From the NCBI GenBank assembly GCA_941918925.1, contig OW799236.1, positions 69,654,465 to 69,718,464 of the forward strand: a stretch of 64,000 bases of DNA. Reading direction: 5' to 3'. Source of the DNA: Phyto melanocephala (lineage: Eukaryota; Arthropoda; Insecta; Diptera; Rhinophoridae). Below the pieces are notes generated by a model. The model was not told the origin of the DNA. It was given only the letters and a program-made list of their open reading frames with translations, and searched no databases. Each line of letters opens with the position of its first letter. Within the stretch, counting starts at the first letter, position 1. A program made the translations under genes and the position numbers. Shown one piece after another: positions 1 to 12,189 of this stretch.

Positions 1-637
1 TTATAACTTCACATTTCTTTGCTTTTGTAAACATTTTTAAAACTTTAAACTAACAATTCTTATACTTGTATGTGTGTATTGCATACTAAACATTCAATAA
101 GACTTTTCAGTTTCGTACTTTGTATTCCATGTAAGTGCGTGTGTGTTAGAAGGGAGTTTTTGAACAGTGTCGTGTTTGCCAAATTTCAACATTTGCCTTT
201 GTTTACAATACGTTGTTGTCGTTGCTCTTGAAAAATAAAATCTGCTTATTTTTTTGTTTCAATTTATACTACAATCATATCAAATACATGTTTTCGTATG
301 TCTAGTTAAGTTTTTTTTTTTTTTTTGCTCTAACGCCTTCAAGTATTGTTTGTTTCTACGTCCATCCTTCCTTCTATCCTTATGTCTCATATTTTGTTTG
401 CTGATTTTACAGATAAGTTTTTTGAAGTGACGTATGTCTCTTTGGGTGGTTTTTTATTTTTTGCATACATAAATATTTGATGTTGTTTGCTAAAATGATT
501 GTGCTAAGTAGCAAAAGACTTTGTCATGTCTTTCATTTCTATTTTTGCAAAAACATTAAGGCCAAATTCAAAATCGATTAGAGAGGAAATTTTTCGAGAA
601 ATCTATACAATTTTGAAAGAGCTGAGTTGAAATACGA

Positions 638-794
638 GCACCCTTATTTTGTAAATTGCTAAAGCTAGATCTCTATCTCTCAATATAAAAAATATATATT
701 AAGAGATTTCTGACTAATATATATTCTCCAAATATATTTTTTTATAGTTTTATTAATAGAGATCTATCTTCAGCGATTTACAGAATTAGGGTGC
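638..794. mobile_element. short MITE-like inverted-repeat element
   Basis: The ends are inverted copies of each other over roughly 37 bp: GCACCCTTATTTTGTAAAT at the left matches the reverse complement of the right end (..ATTTACAGAATTAGGGTGC) with a few mismatches. Both arms continue through a TAGATCTCTAT block. The 157-bp length, AT-rich centre and absence of coding capacity fit a non-autonomous DNA transposon. No clear target duplication is visible, so the superfamily is not assigned. Confidence 0.55.
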
Positions 795-1464
795 AGATCA
801 AATGTCAAAGAGAATTTTTGACGTTAAATGTTACTAAAAATTACATGATCATCTCCAACAATTTTCAACAACAATGTGAAAAGTTTGGAAGCTTTGCCCA
901 ATTGCACAAACGGAAAATTCAATCGCTAATATGTCTACCCTTATTATTTCAACATGCAGAAAGCAAATACAAGATCTGAAATGTAAAAATGTAAATTATT
1001 TTCAGATAAACCTCTTAAGTACACTAAATCACCCGACATACATATATACTTAAGCAATCATTAAGATCGGGATCTATGTATAATCGGGACCTTACCATTT
1101 TGTGAGGTTAGATTAGATCTCGTCAAAATTGCTTCTACTGAAGAATTTACAAATATAAATGTGCTAAGATTATGATAGTTTTTAGATACTGTGACTTTTC
1201 TGGAAATTAACGCAACTTAATTGTCATCTATGTTTCTAAAGAAATATGATCAATTAATGAAGAGCAAAAATTAGTACAGGATGTCCAGTTTCGTTACCTA
1301 TCAGTTGCTCTAAGTGAAGATTGAAAACCTAACAAAGAAGTTAATATCAGACCATCGGCAGCTGCAAAACTATTTTATATTATAAACAAAAACTCTCTCG
1401 CAAAAAAAAAATTCAACTAATACAAAATTATATGTTTTTAACTCAACATATGTTCCTACAATAA

Positions 1465-1740
1465 TATACCGTTTGTCCGTGTGTTGGTTGAAATCAATTT
1501 TTAAGTGCCCCACATGTGGCACATATCTTAATGTCGTATCAAATTTTTGGAAATATTCAAAAATTACTCGATATTGAAATCAAGTAGAACTGTCCCAAAA
1601 CTTTCTTAGATATTAGCAAATAAACACAACTTACTCTGTTTTTTCCACAAATTCAACATATTTTAGCCCTAAGATAACTTATTAACTTGCTTGACACTTT
1701 TTTATGTAAAATACACCTCTAGAGATATTATTTTAAATTT
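1465..1740 (+). repeat. degenerate copy of a dispersed repeat also at 45.5 kb and 59.8 kb
   Basis: Shares landmark strings with 59930-60140 and 45710-45850: a GTGTTGGTTGAAATCAA-type start, a region with CAAAACTTTCT(T/G)AGATAT, then GCAAATAAACACAAC followed by TTTCCAC and AAATTCAACAT-like sequence. No coding capacity. It is an old, diverged member of an interspersed family rather than a unique element. Confidence 0.5.
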
Positions 1741-3925
1741 TTGACAAATCAGTCACTACTCAATAAAGTTAGAGGTAAAAATTTGTTGGAAAAATAATTA
1801 TATTTTTTAAATATATCAAGTTTCTTAAGATTCTTAATTAATTTTCAACCCGCGGTAATACATAGGTATCTGCATACAATATTCAGAACTGAAATATCAG
1901 CACTTTAAAATATAACACATTTTAAAATGTTGTTATTAATTATATTTTCTTTATAATCAATAGTGTAATAGATTAATTTCTTTAAACACTTGGGTAAATT
2001 TCCTTGCAAAAAGTTTCTAATACTTTTTATCTACTTCAATTATATTCTTTTAATTTTGCTACAATTTCCAATATGTACAAATGAATAAGGTAAAAAGTTT
2101 TTAAGACTCATCTTATCTTTTTCTTTTACTTCTTGTTGCCTTAAGTATTTTATACTAATGAACAATTTTAATATACGATGAAGCTCTAAAATTTCACTTA
2201 AGCCATTAAAATGCAATGAATTAGAAAAACTGTAAATCAACTAATGAAAACTATACTGACATAGGCCCCCTCCTGCCTTTCCACCTCCCACCATAAAGAA
2301 AAGTAAATAGAAACAGTAAAAAAATTTAGTACAAAATGGGGATTAAATATAAAAAAAATAAATAAAAACAGTTGGGTAAATGTTATAGCAGTTCTACATA
2401 CTCCCCTCAATGTTGAAGTAATAAATTTGCCTTGTTGCTGTAAAAGCAAAACCAGAATATGTTTTAAACTCTATTTAATCCTTTCATAATACACAAACAC
2501 TCTAAACACCCACTCATACAAATGACAGCAACCCTTTTTTTATTACCAAAAATTTTAAAACAGGAAAAAAAAAACAAATACCAGCAACCAGGCATTTATT
2601 TAACAAAGGCAACAAAAATATAAACAACAACAACAACATCATGCAATCAATAAGCTTAACAGTTGAGAACACCAAGAATTTAATTCCTGAACAAATAACA
2701 ACAATGTCGTTGTTGTTGCTGTTATATCTTCGTATACTTAGTCTCCAGCGTTCATCATAGACTCAAGTGACTGAGGAGTGTCTTTAAATTATGAACATGT
2801 CTGCACCGGAATATGACAATTATACAAGAGCCCAAAAAATATATGCACGTGTGTATCAACATAAATATGTATGTATGTTTGTATATAAGGAAGAATTTTG
2901 CTTGCATACACAATTGTCTGAAAGGATACAAAAGGAAAGGAAATGAATATTTTCATTCTTGTTGTTAGATTGTGTATTAAGATGACAAATTAAAAAAACA
3001 ACGATGACAACAAGTACATCAACAACAGTGAACATTAAAGAAAATAAACAAAAACAATTTTTATAAAAATTAATAAAGAAAAATTAACAAATAATAAAAA
3101 CAGACATAATGAATTTGGTACGATGGATATCCTTACGTACGAGAACAAAATATCAAATGTAGTGGTTTTGGATATGGATTCCCGAAACTAGACTCTTTAA
3201 CTCTGTCAGCGTTTGGAGACCAGAAAATCGACAAAGCTTATTTTTTAAAGTACACTTTTTGTATATTTGAAATTGTCGATTAATCCTTGATTATCCATAT
3301 CTTTGTTTAAATGGACTCTAAGCTCTTTAAATTTTTAATATTTTTTTCCGTTCTTAGATAAATTATTAATCTTTTACGCAGCAAAAATGCTTGGGGCTTG
3401 GTTAATTTTTATTAAAACAAGCTTTTATTTTATGATTACTAAACTATTACTTATTGAATGAAGAAAAAATTGGTTTGCGGGTGAAATATTCTTTACCTGC
3501 TAAATTCGACACAGGCAGAATATAGAATATTGCTTGAGTTTTCAAAAAAATTATTAAAGCCCATACATATGCAGGTATACCCGTATGCCCAAATAGCATA
3601 TTTTAACCTCTAAGGGAATAAAAAAACATTCTACAGAACTATTGAACCAAACTTAGCTAGTATATAGAATAAGTTAAGAGCGCAATTGCTTCAATATTTT
3701 TCTTTAGCGATTTAAATTCCAAGTTCGGCATAGTATCCACGTTAAAGTTCTCAAACATTAGAAATTATTTCACTTTTACTTAAGATCTTCGTTTTTTTTT
3801 CAATCACTCAACAGAAGACATTTATTTCTAAATTCAAGTACTTGTTTGTTTTTAATACTTCTGCTCTATTTTATAAAAACTTGATACTTAATAATTTCAA
3901 ACAACTTTACTTTTTATCTTTCCAG

Positions 3926-4376
3926 CTGGCCTCAAATACACCGACAATCAACGTGTCATTATTCACGTCAAGGACGTCAATGATGAACCACCCTATTTCA
4001 TTAATCGTCCTCTACCCATGCAGGCTGTGGTCCAACTAAATGCACCTCCAAATACCCCAGTATTTACACTACAGGCTCGTGATCCCGATACCGATCATAA
4101 TATACACTATTTTATTGTACGTGATCGTACAGGTGGACGTTTTGAGGTTGATGAACGTTCGGGTGTGGTACGTACTCGCGGTACAGATCTCTTTCAACTG
4201 GATATGGAGTATGTGTTGTATGTTAAGGCTGAAGACCAAAATGGCAAGGTAGATGATCGTCGTTTCCAGAGTACACCGGAGGAACGTTTAAGTATAGTGG
4301 GTGGTAAGAGAGCACCCCAGTTTTATATGCCCAGTTATGAGGCCGAGATACCAGAAAATCAGAAAAAGGATTCAGA
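3926..4376 (+). CDS. CadN: Cadherin-N coding exon (cadherin repeat linker plus one full repeat)
   Basis: CadN is a homophilic, calcium-dependent adhesion receptor of neuronal membranes, used in axon targeting. This 451-nt exon begins with the last two bases of a split codon, then reads GLKYTDNQRVIIHVKDVNDE. The calcium-linker motif DVNDEPPYF closes one cadherin repeat and the next repeat follows. That repeat has DPDTD (DxD calcium ligand), RTGGRFEVDERSGVVRT and YVLYVKAEDQNG, and runs into PQFYMP at the start of a further repeat. The acceptor is TTTCCAG and the donor GA|GTAAGT; the exon ends in phase 2. Joining GA to the C that opens the exon at 5813 restores an Asp codon (..KKDSD-IISVKAK..), which confirms both boundaries. 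Identity with Drosophila CadN is from memory but very strong. Confidence 0.95.
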
Positions 4377-5812
4377 GTAAGTTTTTTTTATATAAATTAA
4401 ATTTCAGCCTTAAGTTTATTTTTATTTTTCAATTATTTTTATATAAAAAAATTAAATTTTTTGTACGTGTGGAAATGAAAGAATTGACAACAACCGAGTG
4501 GAATCCATTTTCAAAACTACGTTTTCATTATCGGCAATCTTCTTATTAAAGATTTTTGAAACTTATATATTTATATTTCTTTCGAGCTCTTCTATATATT
4601 AAATTTTAATTTGAATCATCTTTATTTTGGCTTAAGTTCATTTATTCTATTATTTAATTATTATTTCATACTAGAAAAGCCCTGCGTGCGTTGCTACGTC
4701 CCTTAATGAATAAAAATGCATTCTGAGTTTAAATTGAATATCAAGTGCAAGAAGCTAAAACTTATAACTTTTTTTAATGAGCGTGGCACTTCCCACTTTT
4801 CTAATCACGAAATTATATAGTCGTGACAACTCAATAAGTGTGCAAAGTTTCAGAAAAATCGGTCAAGTGCAAGTAGCTAAAAATGATAACATAAACACTC
4901 CCTGGAATGTGTACAACAACTTGCAAAAGTTTGGTTTCGATCGGTTTTACAGTTTCGGAGTCTATAACTAACACACACACAGAGTTTTACTTATATATAG
5001 ATAAGATGGACTTTTAAAAATTAAAACGAAAATACAACCCTACTTTCAATAATTCCAACCAAAGGATAACGATAAAGGATAAAGCATAACGAAAATGTAT
5101 TACGAATATAAAAGAATATGAATATGTTGAATAGAAAATGTCATTTGATAAGTGAAGTAGAAATACAACAAACTTGAAAAATAATACTATGATTCACTAA
5201 TTCATATTTCATTGAGTTGCAACATAAATAGAAATTTTCAATTACATAGTAGTATGCCGATAAAGAGTGCTGATGCTGAAATCGTAGCTGGCTTCGAAAA
5301 TGCATTCCACTCGTCTAATATCGGAAATAATTTAAGTAAAAAGAATACTCCTAAAAATGATTGCAATTTTTTTTTAATTTGAATTATAAAATTAAATAAT
5401 TGAATAAATGAACTTAAGCCAAAATAAAGATGATTGGAAATTAATTAATTTAATAATTTTAAAAAGTTTTTGGGAATATGGGAGTTAATATAAATGAAAA
5501 GTTTGCTTTAATTTGCTGGTTCAAATCTTCCTTCAGTTTCAACAAATATCTATTGTTTGATTCGCTTGATTATGATTTTATTATTTACTGTTGGTATATA
5601 TGTATATATTTTTTCTTTTATACTTATTGACTTTTAAATCTCCAGACAGTTGGCATTTATTTATTTGTTTTTTGTATTCCGCTTTATTTACTTTTGCTTC
5701 AACATTAAACCAGCTGTAACTCCTTAATGTACACCATATCTTTTATTAAAATCTTTCTTCCTTAAAATATACTTTGTTATTTAATGTCGTTGTTTTTCTG
5801 TATATTTTTTAG
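4377..5812 (+). other. CadN: CadN intron (1,436 nt)
   Basis: Donor GTAAGT at 4377 and acceptor TTTTTTAG ending at 5812. The middle holds a Helitron in reverse orientation (4671-5001). Sequences on either side of it are related in inverted orientation: 4496-4513 to 5256-5273, and 4616-4665 to about 5385-5436. The remainder is AT-rich with no coding signal. Confidence 0.85.
4671..5001 (-). mobile_element. non-autonomous Helitron (minus strand)
   Basis: Read on the minus strand it starts with TCTATATATAAGTAAAACTC preceded by A and ends with CTAG followed by T. That is the A|TC...CTRR|T structure of Helitrons, which transpose by rolling circle without a target duplication. The interior matches the + strand copy at 31227-31724: a CTCTGTGTGTGTG run, GTTATAGACTCCGAAACTG, a TTTTTCTGAAACTTTGCACAC block and the terminal GGGACGTAGCAACGC region. 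At 331 bp it is shorter than that copy and has no coding capacity. Confidence 0.75.
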
Positions 5813-6029
5813 CATTATTTCCGTTAAGGCGAAATCTTTTGCAGACCGAGAAATCCGTTACACACTTAAAGCTCAAGGCCAGGGTGCGGGTACATTTAAT
5901 ATTGGCCCCTCATCGGGCATTGTAAAGCTGGCAAAAGAATTGGATTTTGAAGATTTACGACAACCACATGTCTACTCCTTGATTGTTACAGCCACTGAGG
6001 ATTCTGGTGGCTTTTCAACATCCGTCGAG
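5813..6029 (+). CDS. CadN: Cadherin-N coding exon (rest of one cadherin repeat)
   Basis: 217 nt, entering with one base that completes the split Asp codon and leaving in phase 0 at GTCGAG|GTATGT. It encodes IISVKAKSFADREIRYTLKA, then GTFNIGPSSGIVKLAKELDF and VYSLIVTATEDSGGFSTSVE. LAKELDFED is a variant of the LDRE/LDYE motif that coordinates calcium in cadherin repeats, and the tail is strand F of the fold. Reading continues in frame into LTIRVTDVNDNAP at 16462. The sequence is nearly identical to the remembered Drosophila CadN, with conservative changes such as V for I. The upstream polypyrimidine tract is strong. Confidence 0.94.
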
Positions 6030-6897
6030 GTATGTACACAACGTTGTAAATTTGTATTTAAATAGTTATCAATGTACATACTATCAAACTCAACATTATT
6101 AAAAACAAAGTTCTAGTGGTATATATTTTTATGTATCTATACGTGTGTATATGTCTATTCCTTTATACTCGGCACGTTAACTTCCGTTTTTCAACAACCA
6201 GCAGCAGCTTTTTCAGCCATCAAATAACTTTTTCTTTATTGAACTAACTATTAACCCTTATGAATTCTCTCATTTTCTTTTGTTTTTTCTCAGCATTTTT
6301 TATTTTTATTTTATTTCTTATTTTTCAATACTTATTTTGTTTTTCGTATTTTATTAAAAAGAAAATATTTTTATTTCAATACTGGGGGTATCATTAATTT
6401 TATACGTGCAGTTTGTGGTCTGGTTTTTTGTAGTAGTATTTTTCCAAGGGTAATTTAATGTCATTTGAGATTTGTTTTCAAACTTCACCAGCAATTGCAC
6501 TTAAATGCATAATTTTTATTTTATTTTAGACTAGAGCAGAGGAAAAGAATAAAAGAACGTTAACATGAACTTACAGATAAATTATTTGTGTGTTTGTGTG
6601 TATATTGCGGAACAAGAAAAGCATATTAACTTAAATTGACAGTTTTATTGGAAAATTACAAGAAAGTTTACAATATTTTTCCCCGTTTATTACTTTTTTT
6701 TTGTCAGGGTGGTTGTGCATAAAACAAAACAAAAGAACTTAAAATTGAAATTGGAAAAATTATGTTAAACACATCAAGTTTTATAGCAACTGTGAATAAA
6801 AATGGAGCAAAGAAATAGAAGAACTTATAAATCTTATGAGGGAGATATTGTTAAAAGAAAACCAAACAAAAATTGTCAGTTACAAGTTTGACAGAAA

Positions 6898-7635
6898 AAC
6901 AAGTAACAGTGCTATATTCGGCCGTGCCGAATCTTATATACCCTTCACAACGTGTAGTCATGCAATAACAATTGTTTGTATCACCATTCATCCCATATAA
7001 AATACGTGCATACGTACACGTTAGAATAAATGTGGCATCGAATCCAAGCTGAGCCAAAAAAAAATTATTTTATTTTATTTAATATATTATTTATATTTTA
7101 TTATTTTTTTTATATTTTTTTTGAATTTTTTTAAAAAAATTTTTAAAAATTTTTTTTAAATTTTTTTTTAAATTTTTTTTAAATTTTTTTTTTGTAGTTT
7201 TTTTTATTATTTTTTTCTTATTTTCAATATTTCTTTTTTGTAATTTTTGTTGTTTGGTATGTTTTTTACATGTATGTATGTATGTTGTTGTTGTAATTGT
7301 GAAAAAAAACGAGGTGGTCGTGGTTTTTTGCTCATATCTCAGAAAGTTATGGGGCGATTGTGCTGAATTTCAATAGCGATTCATTCCTGGATATTTCCAA
7401 GAGATTGATACCATGTACAGATCTGAGGAACATATAGTTGCTTCTAAAAGTTGATTTCAACCAACACACGGACAGACGGGCAGACGGACAGACGGTCAGA
7501 GCTTAATCGACTTCTCTATTCATAAGCTTTCAGAAAATATATACTTTATGGGGTCGGAAATGAAAATTGTAGAAATTACAAACGGAATGACAAAGCTATA
7601 TATACCCTTTTGCACCACAGATGAAGGGTATAACA
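6898..7635. repeat. dispersed repeat with CTATATTCGGCCGTGCCG start
   Basis: Begins AAGTAACAGTGCTATATTCG followed by GCCGTGCCGAATC and TATACCCTTC, and ends with GATGAAGGGTATAACAAG, an inverted echo of the TATACCCTTC block. The centre is an almost pure A/T stretch (7060-7260). The right half (7330-7600) is related, in reverse orientation, to the repeat at 59.8 kb (AGAAAGTTATGGGGCGAT opposite ATCGCTCCAAAACTTTCT). It ends exactly where the next repeat (7627 on) begins. The same start block appears at 10862, 14990 and, inverted, at 13750, so it is a genome-wide family signature. Confidence 0.6.
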
Positions 7636-9640
7636 AGTAAGAGCACTATATTCGGCTGTGCCGAATCTTTTATACCCACCACCAATTTTGTGTACATTTA
7701 AAGCACAATATTTATTATTTTGTTAATCGCTATAGAATAATCTCTTTATAATAAAATATGTATCACTTTCTTTGTAGAGGGTGGTTAAATTTTAAGGGCC
7801 CATGTTTAAAGTGAACCACATCTAACCTTCAACTTTTTTTTGTATTTCATTTGACATTTCTCAATCTCAGACTAACTCAATTTGAACCGTGGAAAGATAC
7901 GCAATCGAGCAACGCTTTTAAATATTAAAGACTTTTATAAAAATGGGCGTTCAAATCAGAATTAATTTTGTGCACTTCGTGATTCTTTTGGTCAACATAA
8001 TCGTTCGAATTCGTCCACAATCGGGAGAATTGTAAAAAATATTTAAATGTATGCAAAGCAGGTCTGTATGAAATGTGAAAACATCTGTGAATGCCATCTT
8101 AGTTCGTTGAATGGGAAACAGTGCTGTTTTTCACGATAACGTGGCAAAAGAGCAAGCAACCTCGACTCATCATCGTGCCCAACAATCGAGCATCAACAGT
8201 GTCAATAAAAATTTGGACTATCGGATCGTGGTGTGCCGCGTAGGTTGGGGGGCCATTTGGCCGATATTTTGTTCCATACATAATTGAAGCATACAAATAT
8301 TATCATTATAAAAATAAATGATAATAATTTCATAATAATTTTATTCAAAATCAACATAGTCCCTTAAAATTAAACCACCCATTATAACTTCGATATGATA
8401 GTAAAATGTTTTCGTAAATTTAGTCTTTCAATGAAAGTGGCCGTTAAAATACGCGTGTCAATAAAGTTTCTGCTAATAAACATAACTTAGATATTCCAAT
8501 ATAGTCCTTTAGTATTCCAAAATCTTTATTCATAGAGAATTTACATGAATTTAAGAGGAAGAAAGTGAATTTAAGGTTACATTTTAAGGGCCACAGGGTG
8601 ATTTAAAATATACATTCTTTGCATTTTTCTAAAACGGGAAATTTATTAGTAAGATTTTGATTTTTAAACTTCTATAACATTTTTCTTTTAAAAGATTTTC
8701 AAACGAAATAAGTTTTGTATAATTTTAAAATTTGTTAGCCATTAGTAAATACATGAAAATAAATTGTTTATACTGTTTAGAGATAATTTTTTTTTACTTA
8801 GTCAAAATTTTCCTAAATTCCCATTTTTAATAGAGCATAATTTCAGGAGAAAATAAGCATAAGTTGTTAGCATGCCATCTAGTAGTTGCTAGTAGAGTCA
8901 TCTATCTTATCATCTTTATCTTATATTTAGCTACAGTACAATAAATGGCGCAGTGTAAGATGAATAAATTATAATGAATATGACTAATATATTTTTATAA
9001 AAATTTAAAGAAAACAGTGTGCGTGGCACATCTATTTTCCGTTATAACGAAGACTTTGACCAAAAAACCATGTTTGCAAAATTTCAGGATCGTACATATA
9101 GTTGTGTCAGTTTTATTACGTTTTAAATTTGAAATATACACTGTGCGGTATAAGTTTTCGTACATTTTTATCTATAACTCTTTTCCTAATTCATAGATTT
9201 AAGCGATTTTCAGGGAAAAATATTCTTTTGACTCGATAAATATATATTCGAAGTTTTATGACTCTACGTTTATGCGTCTGGACACAATTCAATTTTATTC
9301 GATGTGCGAAGAACACGGTTTTTTCGACCTAGTCTTGCTTTACGAGCTACAACTCTCTTCTTAATATTCCGATTCAGCCCATTCGAATACCAAACAAACC
9401 TTGTCTATAAGAAAGATTCTGGCAAAATTTGAGCCCCCTAGCTTTTTCGGTGCGACCTCTATCGTGCTTTCAACAGACGGACAGACGGACGGACATAGCT
9501 AGATCGTCATAAAATCAAACCCCGATTCAGAATATATATACTTTATGGGGTCTAAAATGGATATTTCGATGTGTTAAAAACGGAATGACAAAATGAATGT
9601 ACCCCCACCATTTTTTTGGTGGCGGGTATAAAAATACACA
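7627..9640 (+). repeat. dispersed ~2 kb repeat, copy 1 (inverted relative to 11650-13790)
   Basis: Starts AACAAGTAAGAGCACTATAT followed by TCGGCTGTGCCGAATC and TATACCCACCACCAATTTTG. Ends with a small palindrome CCCCCACCATTTTTTTGGTG next to GCGGGTATAAA. The same landmarks occur in opposite order and orientation at 11650-13790. Near its right end are tandem ACAGACGGA units (9475-9495) and a block around AGCCCCCTAGCTTTTTCGG. A mariner-derived insertion lies at 7778-8380. No open reading frame spans the repeat, and I cannot assign it to a known superfamily. Confidence 0.7.
7778..8380 (+). mobile_element. internally deleted mariner-like element in copy 1
   Basis: Terminal inverted repeats GAGGGTGGTTAAATTTTAAG (left) and CCCTTAAAATTAAACCACCC (right), with TA next to the left end. 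Translated on +, the left part gives a start resembling VERYAIEQRF (the N-terminal helix-turn-helix region of mariner transposases). The right part gives GGHLADILFHT, like a mariner transposase C-terminus. The catalytic core is absent. Frameshifts and stops make it non-coding, so it is a MITE-like derivative. Confidence 0.65.
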
Positions 9641-10668
9641 AAAATTTGACAATTGGTGTCTAGAAGTAGTTAACAGCTTATGATCAGCTGATCTAATAAG
9701 TTCACCTTATTGAATTCGCCTTGCTTAGCGATTTATAAATTTATATTTTTGTTATTATTTTAAGTTAAATATTAATATGTAAATGAGAAATTCTTGATTC
9801 CTTGAAAATTAGAAAAATTAAATTAAGAATAACATAAAGGGTGTCCAACTAGAGCGCTGGAATTTTATTTTCCACCATTTTGTTGATTCGAATTGGTCGA
9901 TGAATTTTTTAACGGCTGTCACGTTTAGACTATACGATTTAAGACTATTGTGGACAGGTTTTGTGAAAATACATTGCAAAAATCTGAAACAATTTGCCCT
10001 CCATGTTAAGTTTTCAAACGCTCTTTTAGACCAAATATACGTTAGCTCTTATTAAACAACATGACGAGTTGAATTATATTTGTCATACCGTTGCATTTAA
10101 ACATGCAAGTTGTGACATGCAAGTGTTGTATACATATTATTAGCGAAAAATTCTTCGAAATAGTGGAATCTCTTGCGACATGCTTTTCTGTTTACACATG
10201 TGAGTTCAAGTTAATTTTCAAAATGTCGCAAAAGCGTAAACTGTAAAACATTTTGTTGTTTTTTTTAATTTTGCCTACATATTTATTTTTGGTTTGTTTT
10301 GTTTAGATGGAGTTACCGAGTTATCGTACAGGCGAATTTTTGAGGAAGCGTTGAACATTTGTTATTATTAGTATTATTTTAACAATATCAATGGTCAGTA
10401 ATTAACTAATTTGCTTTTTTTAATGCGCGTCTCAAAAAAATACATTTAACAAGTTAAAACTTTAATTACAAATTTACAATAATCCAGTAAATTTGCATTA
10501 AATTTGAAGAAGGTAACATTGTTTATCGTTTTGACATTTAGTGGCATGCCATTGTCAAATTTCTACTCGCATGCAAATTTAGCTGCCACTGGAGCTGCCA
10601 CTGCGAAAAATGTGGGTGTATTAGTGTGTACTTTTCGATCTGGCCATGCCAGATAAATCTTTGGCTTA

Positions 10669-11222
10669 CACCCCTTTCTGACTAGGCAAGTCACTTGCGC
10701 AAGAGACTTGCGCAAGTCTTGTGTTTATAGACAAAAGGGGTAAGGTCGGGTTAAGAGGAAGAAACTTGCTCATATTTGCGTACACACTTGCCTGTACTCG
10801 GCAAGTACGAGCAAGTTTTTGTTGAGAAACCAAAAACAAAAAAGAAATAAAAACAAACAAGAGAGCTATATTCGGCCATGCCGAATCTTATATACCCTTC
10901 ACAACGTGTAGTCATGAAACAACAATTGTTTATATCACCATTTATCTCATATGAAATACGTACATACATATATAAAAACATCCTATTGTAATATTATAAA
11001 TTTAGTTTACTTATGTGTTTAAAAAAAAATAAATTAAAAGAAAAATTAAAAATAAAACAATAAAAATGTGAATAATATTTTCACTGTGTGAAGAGTATAA
11101 TAAGTAAAAGAGAACGAAACTTGGGCAAGTCAATTGCTAAATCTGAACGTGAAAGCAAGCTCAAAGAAAAATAAAATAAAAAGCAAACTTGCGCAAGTGA
11201 CTTGCCTAGTCAGAAAGGGGTG
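10669..11222. mobile_element. PIF/Harbinger-like MITE with TTA target duplication
   Basis: The ends are perfect 35-bp inverted repeats starting CACCCCTTTCTGACTAGGCA, continuing AGTCACTTGCGCAAG. They are flanked by the trinucleotide TTA at 10666-10668 and 11223-11225, the 3-bp TWA target duplication typical of the PIF/Harbinger superfamily. Further CTTGCGCAAG palindromes lie just inside the left end. The interior contains a copy (about 10858-11100) of the CTATATTCGGCC dispersed repeat, so one element sits within another. No transposase is encoded. Confidence 0.8.
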
Positions 11223-12189
11223 TTAGCGTTGCGTTAGAAATTTGCTTTGACACTTAAGATGAAATAGCCATCCTTATGAGAAACATATCACATAAAGTAC
11301 TTTCAACGCAGCGCAACTCTCATCTTTTTGCGCGCTTTAACTATCAAATGGCAGATTTTAAAACCTATAATAAAATAAAATTTTTAGCTTTTATTTAAAA
11401 AATATATTGTTTAATAAGGAAATAATAGTGAAAAAAATAGAAAAGCACTTGCCAACTTTATAGGTAAACAAACAATGCGTAAGTGTTGTCAAAGTTTTCA
11501 TTGTGACATACATTTTTTTTCTCTCATGTTTTTTGTTTGTTTTCATTCTTATCAGCGTTACTTAAATTTATCAGATAGATTTCCAATTTAAACCCTTAAC
11601 AGAATGACCTTATTAAAATTAGATTAAACGACATCGACAACTGTTAATTTTTATACCCGCCACCAAAAAAATGGTGGGGGTATATTCATTTTGTCATTCT
11701 GTTTGTCACACATCGAAGTATCCATTTTAGACCCCATAAAGTATATAAGTATATTCTGAATCAGGGTTTGATTTGATGACGATCTAGCTATGTCCGTCCG
11801 TCTGTCCGTCTGTTGAAAGCACGATAGAGGTCGCACCGAAAAAGCTAGGGGGCTCAAATTTTGCCAGAATCTTTCTTATAGACAAGGTTTGTTTGGTATT
11901 GAAATTGGGCTAAATCGGAATATAAGGAAGTGAGTTATAGCTCGAAAAGAAAGAGTAGGTCGAAAAAACCGTGTCCTTCGAATATCGAATAAAATAGAAT
12001 TGTGTCCAAACGCCTTAACGTAGACTCATGAAACTTCGAATATATATTTTTTTCGAGCCAAAATAATATCTCTCCCCAAAAATTGCTTGAATCTATGCAT
12101 TAGGAAAGGAGTTATCGATAAAAATGTACGAAAATTTATACCGCGCAGTGTATTTTTCAGTATATTTTAAATTTAAAACCTAATAAAAC

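Larger units (their letters stand above)
1..3925 (+). other. CadN: CadN intron, 3' part of the intron before the first visible exon
   Basis: AT-rich non-coding sequence ending in a strong acceptor (a run of T and C, then CAG at 3923-3925). It contains a small inverted-repeat element at 638-794 and a degenerate dispersed repeat near 1465-1740. CAA-type low-complexity sequence lies around 2620-2640 and 3000-3060, and a pyrimidine-poor segment near 2260-2300. Short open stretches here have no recognisable protein similarity. I see no promoter or start exon, so the upstream CadN exon lies outside the window. Confidence 0.8.

Noticed and set aside
9840..10100. Possible mariner N-terminal remnant
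   Set aside because: A few residues resemble mariner N-termini but no inverted ends or further motifs could be found.
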